Below, one piece after another: positions 27,594 to 37,400 of a stretch of DNA of 64,000 bases (the stretch's first letter is position 1; each line of letters begins with the position of its first letter). Origin of the DNA: Prodigiosinella aquatilis (lineage in GTDB: Bacteria > Pseudomonadota > Gammaproteobacteria > Enterobacterales > Enterobacteriaceae); the NCBI GenBank assembly GCA_030388725.1, contig CP128857.1, positions 3,720,001 through 3,784,000 on the forward strand. The letters run 5' to 3'. Under the pieces are notes generated by a model. The model did no database searches. It was not told the origin of the DNA and saw only the letters and a program-made list of their open reading frames with translations. The position numbers and the translations under genes were made by a program.

Positions 27594-28909
27594 ATTCCCA
27601 ACGTTTTACGCACTGCCGCTAATGGTCGGCGAAACAGATACACACCCAATGGCACATGCTCACCATATACTTTTGCCGTTCCACGCAAACCAATACGGGG
27701 CGGCGCACCGATGAAACGGGCATCCAGACGATATGCCAGTGTGCCATAAGCCGTTGGTGCCGCTTCATAGGCTATGCGTTCCAGGCTAGCGGCATGGCGT
27801 TGTAACGGATCACTGCTTAGAAAAAGAGCCACCTCCGCCGATGGCGGGAAATGGATCGCATCCCCGACATCCAACTCTATCTTCAATTCTGCCTGCTGGG
27901 GATTGGCCAATTCCATCAGTCGCTCACCGGTTCTGACTGGTTTACCCGCCCAACGATCAGCATCGGCAAAAACGGCAATGCCATCGCGTTCCGCGTGGAT
28001 CTCACTGCGTTGTAAAAGATCCTTCGCATACGCCAACTCAGCACGCTTCTGCTCTACCTGTGCGGAAAGCAAGTCAAGTTTGGATTTGGAGTCAACATCC
28101 TGAAAGGCTCGCTGAGAATGGGTACGTAACTCGGCTTCTGCCACACCCAACGCTCTCGCAGCCACATCCGCCTGCGCTTTCAGCGTGGTATTATCAAAGC
28201 GGACCAACACATCATTCTGTTTTACCGACTGATTCGGTTTCACCATAAACGCGGCAATGACGCCATCCAGCGGTGCCGCGATAACCTGTCCTTCTAAAGG
28301 CACCACTTCCGCTGGTGCCAACACCGATTGTCGTACCGGGATCATCATCACCAGGGCCAATACCACGACTCCGGCTAGAACTTTTACCCGTGGTAGGCCA
28401 GGCCGCCAGACTTTACGAGGTTCCAACGCTAGCCAGGCATGGCTGTATGCGTCTGCCAATTGTTCCGCCAACAAACGCTCAGCATCTTGCCATGGCTGGT
28501 CTCGTGCATACCACAGTCCACCTATCAGTTGGCCACGACCATCCTTTAAGGGCACCCATAACGCCTCTTGAGCAGATAATGTTTGCCAGTCATGCTGCGA
28601 CTGTTGATCCAGCCAAGCGGCATCGATCGTGGTGGCCTGTGCGGCCTTCTGTCTCACGACCAATTGTCTGCAAGCCCGCTCGATAAACGCAATGAATGGC
28701 GCATGAGGATCAGGTACCGAAACCCCGGTTACCGCGCGAACCCGGCCACTGATAACCAACGCGACATGACGAAAGCCAAACAGCCCCTGGCTATCATTGA
28801 CCATCGTATAAGCCAATGTTTCAGGGGTTTTGGCGGCTCGGGCCAAATGTTCAAGATGAATAAACCGGGCAAACACCTGTTCAGAACGAGAGCAATGCGG
28901 TTCACTCAC
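27590..28909 (-). CDS. HlyD-family inner-membrane adaptor with N-terminal GAF-like domain
   Basis: 439 residues. Residues 1-160 resemble a GAF sensory domain (AYTMVNDSQGLFGFRHVALVI, ALWVPLKDGRGQLIGGLW, then a helix AERLLAEQLADAYSHAWLAL). One transmembrane helix covers about 175-191. The rest is HlyD-like: LEGQVIAAPLDGVIAAF lipoyl half, coiled coil (~245-300) and DGIAVFADADRWAGKPVRTGERLMEL. A cytoplasmic GAF on an export adaptor is unusual and could sense a signal or contact an energiser. It overlaps the adaptor upstream and the M50 gene downstream by four bases each. Confidence 0.82.
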   Translation of the reverse strand: MSEPHCSRSEQVFARFIHLEHLARAAKTPETLAYTMVNDSQGLFGFRHVALVISGRVRAVTGVSVPDPHAPFIAFIERACRQLVVRQKAAQATTIDAAWLDQQSQHDWQTLSAQEALWVPLKDGRGQLIGGLWYARDQPWQDAERLLAEQLADAYSHAWLALEPRKVWRPGLPRVKVLAGVVVLALVMMIPVRQSVLAPAEVVPLEGQVIAAPLDGVIAAFMVKPNQSVKQNDVLVRFDNTTLKAQADVAARALGVAEAELRTHSQRAFQDVDSKSKLDLLSAQVEQKRAELAYAKDLLQRSEIHAERDGIAVFADADRWAGKPVRTGERLMELANPQQAELKIELDVGDAIHFPPSAEVALFLSSDPLQRHAASLERIAYEAAPTAYGTLAYRLDARFIGAPPRIGLRGTAKVYGEHVPLGVYLFRRPLAAVRKTLGI

Positions 28910-29715
28910 TGTGACTCCGTAAAGCGGGCGCTGCCACTCATTCCAGCCAGTAAACGACTATCCGGTTTTATCACCCGGCCTATCAAATTCAGAGTCTGAC
29001 TGCTTTCATCGATACGCGCACCGATACGTACGATTTCAGCCGCTAGCGGATCACCGGTTTCATCCGGGGTAAACGTAAAGGTCTGTTTCGGCTTAAGTGA
29101 TATCAACCAGCGTGATGGCACCAGCAAATGTATTTCCAGATGACGGTTGTCCACAATCTCCAGCAATGGCGTCCCCTGCCCAACATACTCGGATACCTGA
29201 ACCTTGCGGGAGACAATCTGTCCATCAAAAGGCGCGGTGATGAGACAACGGCTGGTCTGAATCTGATAAACCTGGCTTTCTGCAACCGCCTGCGCCAGAT
29301 GAGCTTCCGATAACGCAACAGCATTCCGCCCCACCGATTTCATTTCCGCCAGTTGCCGGTTTTGGCTCAGTTCCTGCTGGGCGGCACGTGCCGCCGCCTT
29401 CGCTGCTGCCAGTTGAGCCTGATATGCCGAACAATCAAAACGCACCAGCAAAGCACCTTTATGAAACGATTCACCATCACGGAATGGCATTTCCACTACT
29501 TTAGCATTCAGTTCACTGGAAAGTGTTGCTTGATCGATAGCGCGCAGTACCCCCCGGGCTTCTCTGACCGTGGAAGCGGAAACAGCAGGCACAGAAGGCT
29601 CCTGAAGTAAAGCGTCGTCCGTTTGAGCAGCGAAAAGATTCGGTGAGATAGTAAAAAAACCGGCAAACACCAGCGAATAAAGCGTGTTTACCCAAGATGT
29701 CAGTCTATTGTCCAC
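28906..29715 (-). CDS. Periplasmic membrane-fusion (adaptor) protein
   Basis: 269 residues with a signal peptide (hydrophobic LYSLVFAGFFTISPNLFA, cleavage near AAQ). RND/HlyD-type adaptor core: ATLSSELNAKVVEMPFRDGESFHKGALLVRFD, alpha-hairpin (~100-150), then CLITAPFDGQIVSRKVQVSEYVGQGTPLLEI. It is short and lacks the membrane-proximal domain of RND adaptors. It lies between the TolC-like gene and the GAF-HlyD gene, overlapping the latter by four bases. Likely bridges the inner-membrane adaptors to the outer-membrane channel. Confidence 0.82.
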   Translation of the reverse strand: MDNRLTSWVNTLYSLVFAGFFTISPNLFAAQTDDALLQEPSVPAVSASTVREARGVLRAIDQATLSSELNAKVVEMPFRDGESFHKGALLVRFDCSAYQAQLAAAKAAARAAQQELSQNRQLAEMKSVGRNAVALSEAHLAQAVAESQVYQIQTSRCLITAPFDGQIVSRKVQVSEYVGQGTPLLEIVDNRHLEIHLLVPSRWLISLKPKQTFTFTPDETGDPLAAEIVRIGARIDESSQTLNLIGRVIKPDSRLLAGMSGSARFTESQ

Positions 29716-29866
29716 ATTACCAGCCTAATACAACGCGCAAGGTGGGGTAAATCAGAGTGATTATTTCACTGTGTTGATTGTCATCCCTGACTCACTGCTA
29801 AACCCACTAGCCTCGCGAAAAATCATCGTAGAGAGCCATCGGCAATGCCATGTTGATACTGTCGTA

Positions 29867-31363
29867 TTACATGGCAATATTGCCTGCTGCCCAGTTCTTC
29901 TCTGTTTTATCCAGCGACCGGCTCACGGACGCGATATCGTTTAGCCCTTTACTGTTGGCTAGCGGATCGAGTCCCACCGTCACAAAAATCTGGCTATAAG
30001 CATTACGTAGTTCCGCGTAAGCCAGATCATTTCGTAAGGAGGTATTCACTGCATTCAGTTCGCCCTGAATTAACTGCAATTCACCAATGCTGCCTGCCTT
30101 ATAACGATTACGCAGTTGTTCCAGAATTTTCGAATCCAGTTTTTGTAGTTCCCGCCCAGTACGGTATTGCCGCTGTGCTTCGCTAAAGTTGGCACGGGCT
30201 ACATACAATTGCGCCATCACCGCCATCGACATCGCCTGACGACGAGCCTCTGCCACGGCTTCCCCAGCTTTCGCTACCCGATGCGCCGTCGGGCCAGAAA
30301 ACAGATTAAACAGATTCCAGGTGACTTTTATCCCGGCATCCGCCCAACTTTGATTGACCAAAAACGAGTTGCTGTCGTAATTTCCACCGACGGACATTTC
30401 CAGTCCCGGCAGCATGCGTAACAGTGTTTTACGCGTTTCTGCCGCGCTGATTCGCACTTGATAATCCTGCTCGCGCAGTTCCGGACGGTTAACCAGTGCG
30501 GCTTTTTCCAACCGGTTGAAGTCAACATGCAATGCCGGTTCCGGCATCTGATTTTCATCCGGTAACGCCAGCACATACTGAGTGCCTAATGGTAAATTCA
30601 TCAAGGTCGCCAGCTCGGTCTTGGCCAGTGACAACGCCCGGCGCTGTTCTTCCAACTGCCGGGTAGCATCCAGTAATGCACGCTGATAAGTATAGGCTTC
30701 CACCAGATCACCGACTTTCTGAGTGGTCATTTTCTGGCTATTTTCTCGCGCCATGTTCACACGATCGATTAGCGCGTCAATCCGACTGAGCAACCGTTCC
30801 GCCGCCACAGCGCGCCAGTAGGCGGATTGCACGTCCTGTACAATGGTGTGTACTACTTTGCGTCGGCGTTCATCGGCAATCCAGCGCTGATCGGAGTGTT
30901 GTTGCGCCGTGACATAACTGACGCCAAAATCGAGAACATTCCAGACCATGGTCAAATCGGCGACACGACGGGTTTTATCCTGAGATGTAGAAGGTTCCAG
31001 AGACTGGCTTCCGGTTTCAACACTACGACTACTGGATGCACTGACGTTACTGCGTGTCACATACCCGGCCTCTGCTGCCAGTCTGGGTAACATATCAAAA
31101 CTCGCCAGATCGAGCTGATTTTGAGACAACGCATGCTCCATCACCTTAACTCTGGCTTCAAGATTATATTTAAGCGCTCTGGCCATCGCGTCGTGCAATG
31201 TGATCGGTCCGGTTACCGGCTCCTGATGGCTAAACATTATGCTGAGGTCAGCGTTTGCTCGCCGCAGGCTTTCCGTTTTATTAATCGGCTTCGTGGACAC
31301 GGTACAACCACTGATAACGAGCGCCACAACGCTGATACTGAGAATTTTCGGGCATTTATTCAT
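29867..31363 (-). CDS. TolC-family outer-membrane lipoprotein channel
   Basis: 498 residues from ATG 31363 (MNKCPKILSISVVALVISGC), chosen because GGAA lies eight bases upstream and the lipobox ISGC then puts the lipid Cys at residue 20; the frame is open to 31387. OEP repeats are recognisable: LHDAMARALKYNLEARV ... LASFDMLPRLAAEAGY in the first half, and NRPELREQDYQVRISAAETRKTLLRMLPGLEMSVGG in the second. Long helical segments between them form the periplasmic tunnel. Located 46 bases after the adhesin gene, so it is the likely exit channel of that system. Confidence 0.88.
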   Translation of the reverse strand: MNKCPKILSISVVALVISGCTVSTKPINKTESLRRANADLSIMFSHQEPVTGPITLHDAMARALKYNLEARVKVMEHALSQNQLDLASFDMLPRLAAEAGYVTRSNVSASSSRSVETGSQSLEPSTSQDKTRRVADLTMVWNVLDFGVSYVTAQQHSDQRWIADERRRKVVHTIVQDVQSAYWRAVAAERLLSRIDALIDRVNMARENSQKMTTQKVGDLVEAYTYQRALLDATRQLEEQRRALSLAKTELATLMNLPLGTQYVLALPDENQMPEPALHVDFNRLEKAALVNRPELREQDYQVRISAAETRKTLLRMLPGLEMSVGGNYDSNSFLVNQSWADAGIKVTWNLFNLFSGPTAHRVAKAGEAVAEARRQAMSMAVMAQLYVARANFSEAQRQYRTGRELQKLDSKILEQLRNRYKAGSIGELQLIQGELNAVNTSLRNDLAYAELRNAYSQIFVTVGLDPLANSKGLNDIASVSRSLDKTEKNWAAGNIAM

Positions 31364-31409
31364 ATTGAAATTCCTTACCCTCGCCATTTTTTATTTTTAC
31401 TGAGTTCAT

Positions 31410-34400
31410 TTAAACCGATGGATTAACCTGCTGCAGTGCCCCGGCAAGTGATGCCAGTCGCTGATAGTCATACTCATCCAGGATTTTTAACTGCTGGCTA
31501 AACACCGGTGTCCCGAACACAGAGACCGGTACAGATCCAGAAGTAACGTGTGAACCAAATACACCCTGCCAACTACCTTGGGAAAAAGTAGACAGCGGTG
31601 TCATATCCGGTAGGGGAAGCTCGGTGAATAACCCCGACAAGGTAGAACGGCCACCCATTGATTGATTCAATGATGGAATACGGGTCGATACCACGCCCGA
31701 CTCATGAGTCGCCACGCCATCACCGGCAAATATGGTGGCAATGTTGCCTGGTTGGGTTGCACCGCCACCTTGGGACGCAGGAGCGAATGCACTGGTAGTG
31801 CCCGCCGTCGTCCCACTCAATGAAGATGTCGCAAGGAACGGCACGGTCGCGTCCAGGGCACCACCTATCTCGGTAGGTGAGTTAATCAACACCAACTGTG
31901 ATTGCGAACCAACCCCACTGATATTCGTCAGCGATTCTCCCTTGCCCCCTGAAGACTTGAATTCTGGATCGCCCGTCAAATCAACACTAAGGGTATTAAC
32001 GCTGTAGTTCGGCGAATCAGTGGTGCCGCTGCCGCTGTTACCCGCCACATCCTGAATGCCAGTGTTATCCAGCGTGATCACATTGCTGGTATCGGTGATA
32101 CTGGCAGTGGGCGTAAAGGTCGCCGTCCAGGTGACGCCGCCATCGGATGACTCGACATTGCCCAGCGTCCCATTGGCGACGGTCAAATCCGCGTTGGTAA
32201 AACCGGTCACCGCCTCGGAGAAGGTAATGGTCACCAATGACGTTTCGCCCGTTTTCAACGCGGTATTCGCCATGGTGATGGCAGCGGTAGGTCGCAGAGT
32301 ATCAACGCTGTAATTTGATGAATCAGTGGTACCGGCACCACTATTACCGGCGGCATTCTGGAGTCCACTGTTATCCAGTGTGATCACATTGGTGGCATCA
32401 TCAATACTGGCAGTAGGCGTAAAGGTCGCCGTCCAGGTGATGCCGCCATCAGATGATGCGACGTTGCTCAGCGAGCCATTGGCCACCGTCAAATCCGCAT
32501 TGGTAAAACCGGTCACCGCCTCAGAGAAGGTAATGGTCACCAGCGAGGTGTCTCCTATCTTCAGCGCCGTATCCGCCATGACAATGGTGGCGGTGGGTCG
32601 TATTGTTTCAACGCTATAGTTCGCCGAGTCGGTGGTGCCACTGCCGCTGTTACCCGCCGTATCCTGAATACCGGTGTTATCCAGCGTGATTACATTGGTA
32701 GTATCGGCAATACCATCAGTGGGGGTGAACGTCGCCGTCCAGGTGATGCCGCCATCAGATGATGCGACGTTGCTCAGCGTCCCATTGGCGACGGTCAAAT
32801 CCGCGTTGGTAAAACCGGTCACCACCTCGGAGAAGGTAATGGTCACCAGAGAAGTGTCACCTATCTTCAGTGCCGTATCCGCCATGGCAATGGTGGCGGT
32901 GGGTCGTACTGTTTCAATGCTGTAGTTCGCCGAATCGGTGGTGCCGCTGCCGCTGTTACCGGCTGTATCCTGAATACCGGTGTTATCCAGCGTGATCACA
33001 TTAGTGGCATCGGTAATGCCGTCGGTGGGCGTAAAGGTCGCCGTCCAGGTAATACCGCCATCGGATGACGCGACATTGCTCAGCGTCCCATTGGCCACCG
33101 TCAAATCCGCGTTGGTAAAGCCAGTCACCGCTTCAGAGAAGGTAATGGTCACCAGCGACGTTTCATTCACTTTCAGCGCCGTATCCGCCATGGCGATGGC
33201 GGCGGTAGGCCGTACCATATCAATGCTGTAGTTCGCCGAATCGGTGGTGCCGCTGCCGCTGTTACCTACCGCATCCTGCACGCCGGTGTTATCCAGCGTG
33301 ATCACATTGGTGGCATCATCGATACTGGCAGTCGGCGTAAAGGTCGCCGTCCAGGTTATACCGCCATCGGACGAGCTAACACTGCTCAGCGTCCCATTGG
33401 CCACCGTCAAATCCGCATTGGTAAAACCGGTCACCGCCTCAGAGAAGGTAATGGTCACCAGCGAGGTGTCTCCTATCTTCAGCGCCGTATCCGCCATGAC
33501 AATGGTGGCGGTGGGTCGTATTGTTTCAACGCTGTAGTTCGCCGAGTCGGTGGTGCCACTGCCGCTGTTGCCCGCCGTATCCTGAATACCGGTGTTATCC
33601 AGCGTGATTACATTGGTAGTATCGGCAATACCATCAGTAGGGGTGAACGTCGCCGTCCAGGTGATGCCGCCATCAGATGACGCGACGTTGCTCAGCGTCC
33701 CATTGGCGACGGTCAAATCCGCGTTGGTAAAACCGGTCACCGCCTCGGAGAAGGTAATGGTCACCAGTGACGTTTCATTCGCTTTCAGCGCCGTATCCGC
33801 CATGGCGATGGCAGCGGTAGGTCGTACCATGTCAATGCTGTAGTTCGCCGAGTCGGTGGTGCCGCTACCACTGTTACCCGCCACATCCTGCACGCCGGTG
33901 TTATCCAGCGTGATCACATTGGTAGCGTCGGTGATACTGGCAGTAGGCGTAAAGGTCGCCGTCCAGGTAATACCACCATCAGATGAACTGACGCTACTAA
34001 GCGTCCCGTTGGCCACCGTCAGATCCGCGTTGGTAAAACCGGTCACCGCTTCGGAGAAGGTAATGGTCACCAGAGAAGTGTCACCTATCTTCAGTACCGT
34101 ATCCGCCAGAGTGATCGTGGCAGTAGGACGCTGGGTATCAATGCTATAGTTCGCCGAATCAGTGGTGCCGCTGCCGCTATTGCCCGCCGCATCCTGCACA
34201 CCGGTGTTATCCAGCGTGATCACATTGCTGGCATCAGCGATACTGGCGGTCGGCGTGAAGGTCGCCGTCCAGGTGACGCCGCCATCGGACGAACTGACGC
34301 TGCCTAGCGACCCATTGGCGACGGTCAGATCCGCATTGGTAAAACCAGTCACTGCTTCGGAGAAAGTAATGGTCACCAGCGAGGTATCACCTACCTTCAA

Positions 34401-37400
34401 CGCCGTGTCAGCCATGTCTATCGTGGCGGTAGGCCGCACACCATCCACCTGGATGGCCTTTTGCGCGGAAATACCACTGGCGCCGCCAACCGTCGGCAGT
34501 GTCAGGGTCGCATCAAGGCTATTGCTGTCAATGATGGTGCCGCCGTTCAGCGATAGCGCCGAGGTACTGGTGTAATCCAGATCAGCGCTCAGATCGCCAC
34601 TCTGGACGGTATAGGTAAATGTTAAGGTATTGCTGCCAGACCCCGAAAGATAGGTTGCCTGACGATCAGTGCTGCCAGTTTCCAGTAATAATGTCGGTGT
34701 ACCGCCACTGGTATCCACCGTCACCGTATCATCGAATGTGACCGTCAGGAGGATGGTATCCCCGATTTTGTAGTCGCCGTTGGCCGAGCTGGAGCTGACG
34801 TTGGAAACCGCAGCGCTGTTCGGATTAACTGAAATAGTGACAGTATCCGTATCAGTCAGTGTACCGCCGCTGCCGGAGGCACCCTGATCGCTGGTCACTA
34901 TTTGTACAGACGCACTGCCGTTATAAGCGCTGTCCGGCGTAAATACCATGCCATTAAGCGCATTATTAATGGACGTCAATGTTCCGGTAAACGTCATGGT
35001 GGCATCACTGGTGCCAGAACCGGTACTGAACGTCAAGCCACTCACACTGCTTAATGTCAGCACGCCATGCGTCGCAGTCAGCGTTATTTGCATATCGCTA
35101 CTGCCAGCATCAACATCACTAATACTGATAAGGTTACTGTTGGCCGAATTGAACACCAGGTTGGTATTCTCCTGCGTGCTCTGAGACGCAGGCACCGAGT
35201 TAACCGGCGCATCATTCACTGCCGTAACCGCCAACGTCACTGTCGTCGAATCCGCTTCGGTGGTGCTGGTACCACTGGTGCCTGGATCAACACCGGTGTT
35301 TCCGCCATCATCAATGGTCACCGTCAGTGTGACATTACTGCTGGCGTTGCTGGCGGTGATAAAGGTGACATTACTGGCCGCGATAAACGCATTGATATTG
35401 GTAATCGACCCGCTCATCGTGAGCGTCGCCGTACCGCTGCCGGACACGGTAACACCACTACTGCTACTGGCCGTCAGTGTTCCAGACCCGACGGCAAACG
35501 TCGCGGTGACAGTAGCGCTGCCAGCATCGACATCCGCGAAACTGATCCCGGTAATGGCGGTACTGACATCCTCGTCAACGCTGATTGATGCAGGAGCCGA
35601 AAGCGTGGGAGCATCATTAATCGCCGTCACAGTTACGGTTGACGTTAATGACAATGATGATGTATCTACACCACTATTACTGGTACCCCCGTTATCAGTC
35701 ACGCTGGTTAATGTGACCACCCGGCTGGCGCTAGTAGGATTTTCACTGTCGTTTCGGTAACTCATGCCATCCACCAAGGTAGTGGCCGCTGCACTGCTTA
35801 TCCCCGCGACACTACCGAATGTCACGGTTGCCGTGCTGCCCGTAACACTGACACTATAGCTCATGCTGTTGGTAGCCGTGGTGCCGCTGTTACCGTTAGT
35901 GAGAGCGATGCTGCTACCGTCCACCACCAGAACTTCACTGCTGCCATCACTCAGGTTGCTCACGGTAAGTATTAATTGCGTAATGGTTTGCCCGGCTTCC
36001 ACGGTACTGACGGTCACTGAACTGAACAGATCCACCGCGCTACCATTCTCGTTATACGATGGATCATTACCGGTCGCGGTGACAGTCGGCGCATCATTGA
36101 CCCCCACCACACTCACCGAAACGCTGGAGCTGTTACTGGTCCCCCCGTCGCCATCATTCACCGTGATACTGACGGTACGGGTAGACGTTGAAGGATCAGA
36201 GGTATTGGTATTCTGATAATTCAAGGTACGCAATAATGCCTGCACCGCTGTGGGGGTGGCGCTGCTATTAAGCGTCACCACCAAATCGCTGCCACTGCTG
36301 CCACCGGTATAAGTCCCAATGACAACTCCACCATACAACACACTACTGCCAGACAGACCGATTTGCCCGGCTCCAGTGCCCTGATCCACAATCCCCAGCA
36401 CGTCTTCGCCACTCACGCCATTGGCTGTGATAGAGACCGTAACGTTGCCACCGTTGAAATCTGTAGAATCCGCATCGGTCACCGTGCTATCGCTGCCGGA
36501 ATCAAGTAATACCGTGCTGCCGCCTTCGGTGAAGCTTACACTGTCGCCGTTAAGATTACTGACCACAGGTGCGGCATTGACGCCACTGACGGTAATGCCA
36601 TTGCCGGTGAGATCCGCAATGCTGCCGCCGGTGATCGTCCCGTTCCAGTCATCCGCCGCCGCCAGGTTATAGGTAGTGCTACTGCTAGAAGAGGTTCCGT
36701 TCTGGTCCAGCAAGGCGTCAACACTGGCTTTGTCGGTCGAACCCAATGTCACGGTGAACGATGTGGCACTGGTAATTTCCACACTGCTGGTATCACTGGT
36801 GAGCGTATAAGTGGCACCGCCCTCCCCGGTGAAAGTCAGCTTCGTAATATCGACATCATTGTTAGCGCCGACCTGTTTGACCATGTTGGTACCGGTAACC
36901 GTCAGTACGCCGGTTGTTTCATCATAAGTTGATGAAGTAATTGTCGGCGTTTGAACATTACTGACAGTAATACCATTTCCCGTCAGATCCGCCGATGTGG
37001 TCTGGCTGGTATCCCAACTGGCTGCGGCGGCCAGATTAAGCGTGGTACTGTCAGCAGATGACGTTCCGTCCTTATTCAGTAACCCTTCCACATTCAATTG
37101 GTCAACCGCATTCAAGGTGATAGAGAAACTGGTGGCGCTGGTGGCTGTTACTGTACTGCTGGTCAACGTATAGGTATTGCCGCCTTCACCGGTCAGTGTC
37201 AGTTTGGTAGGGTCAATACTATCGCCCGTGACCATATCGGCACCGGTCACCGTCAGCACATTGGTACTGGCATCATAAGTGGCGGACGTAATCGTAGGCC
37301 CTGGCGACTGGATATTGCTCAAGGCCACATCATCGAAATCAATAGCATAGGGATCAGTGGCAGTTATTGTGACGCTGGATACGCCCTGAAAATCGGTATT

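Noticed and set aside
31995..34440. Possible CRISPR array because of regular repeats
   Set aside because: The unit is 306 bases, continuous and coding; there are no short repeats with unique spacers and no cas genes.
32056..34575. Series of plus-strand ORFs of 83-137 codons at 306-base spacing
   Set aside because: They are antisense shadows of the adhesin repeats; regular spacing and lack of ribosome sites explain them.
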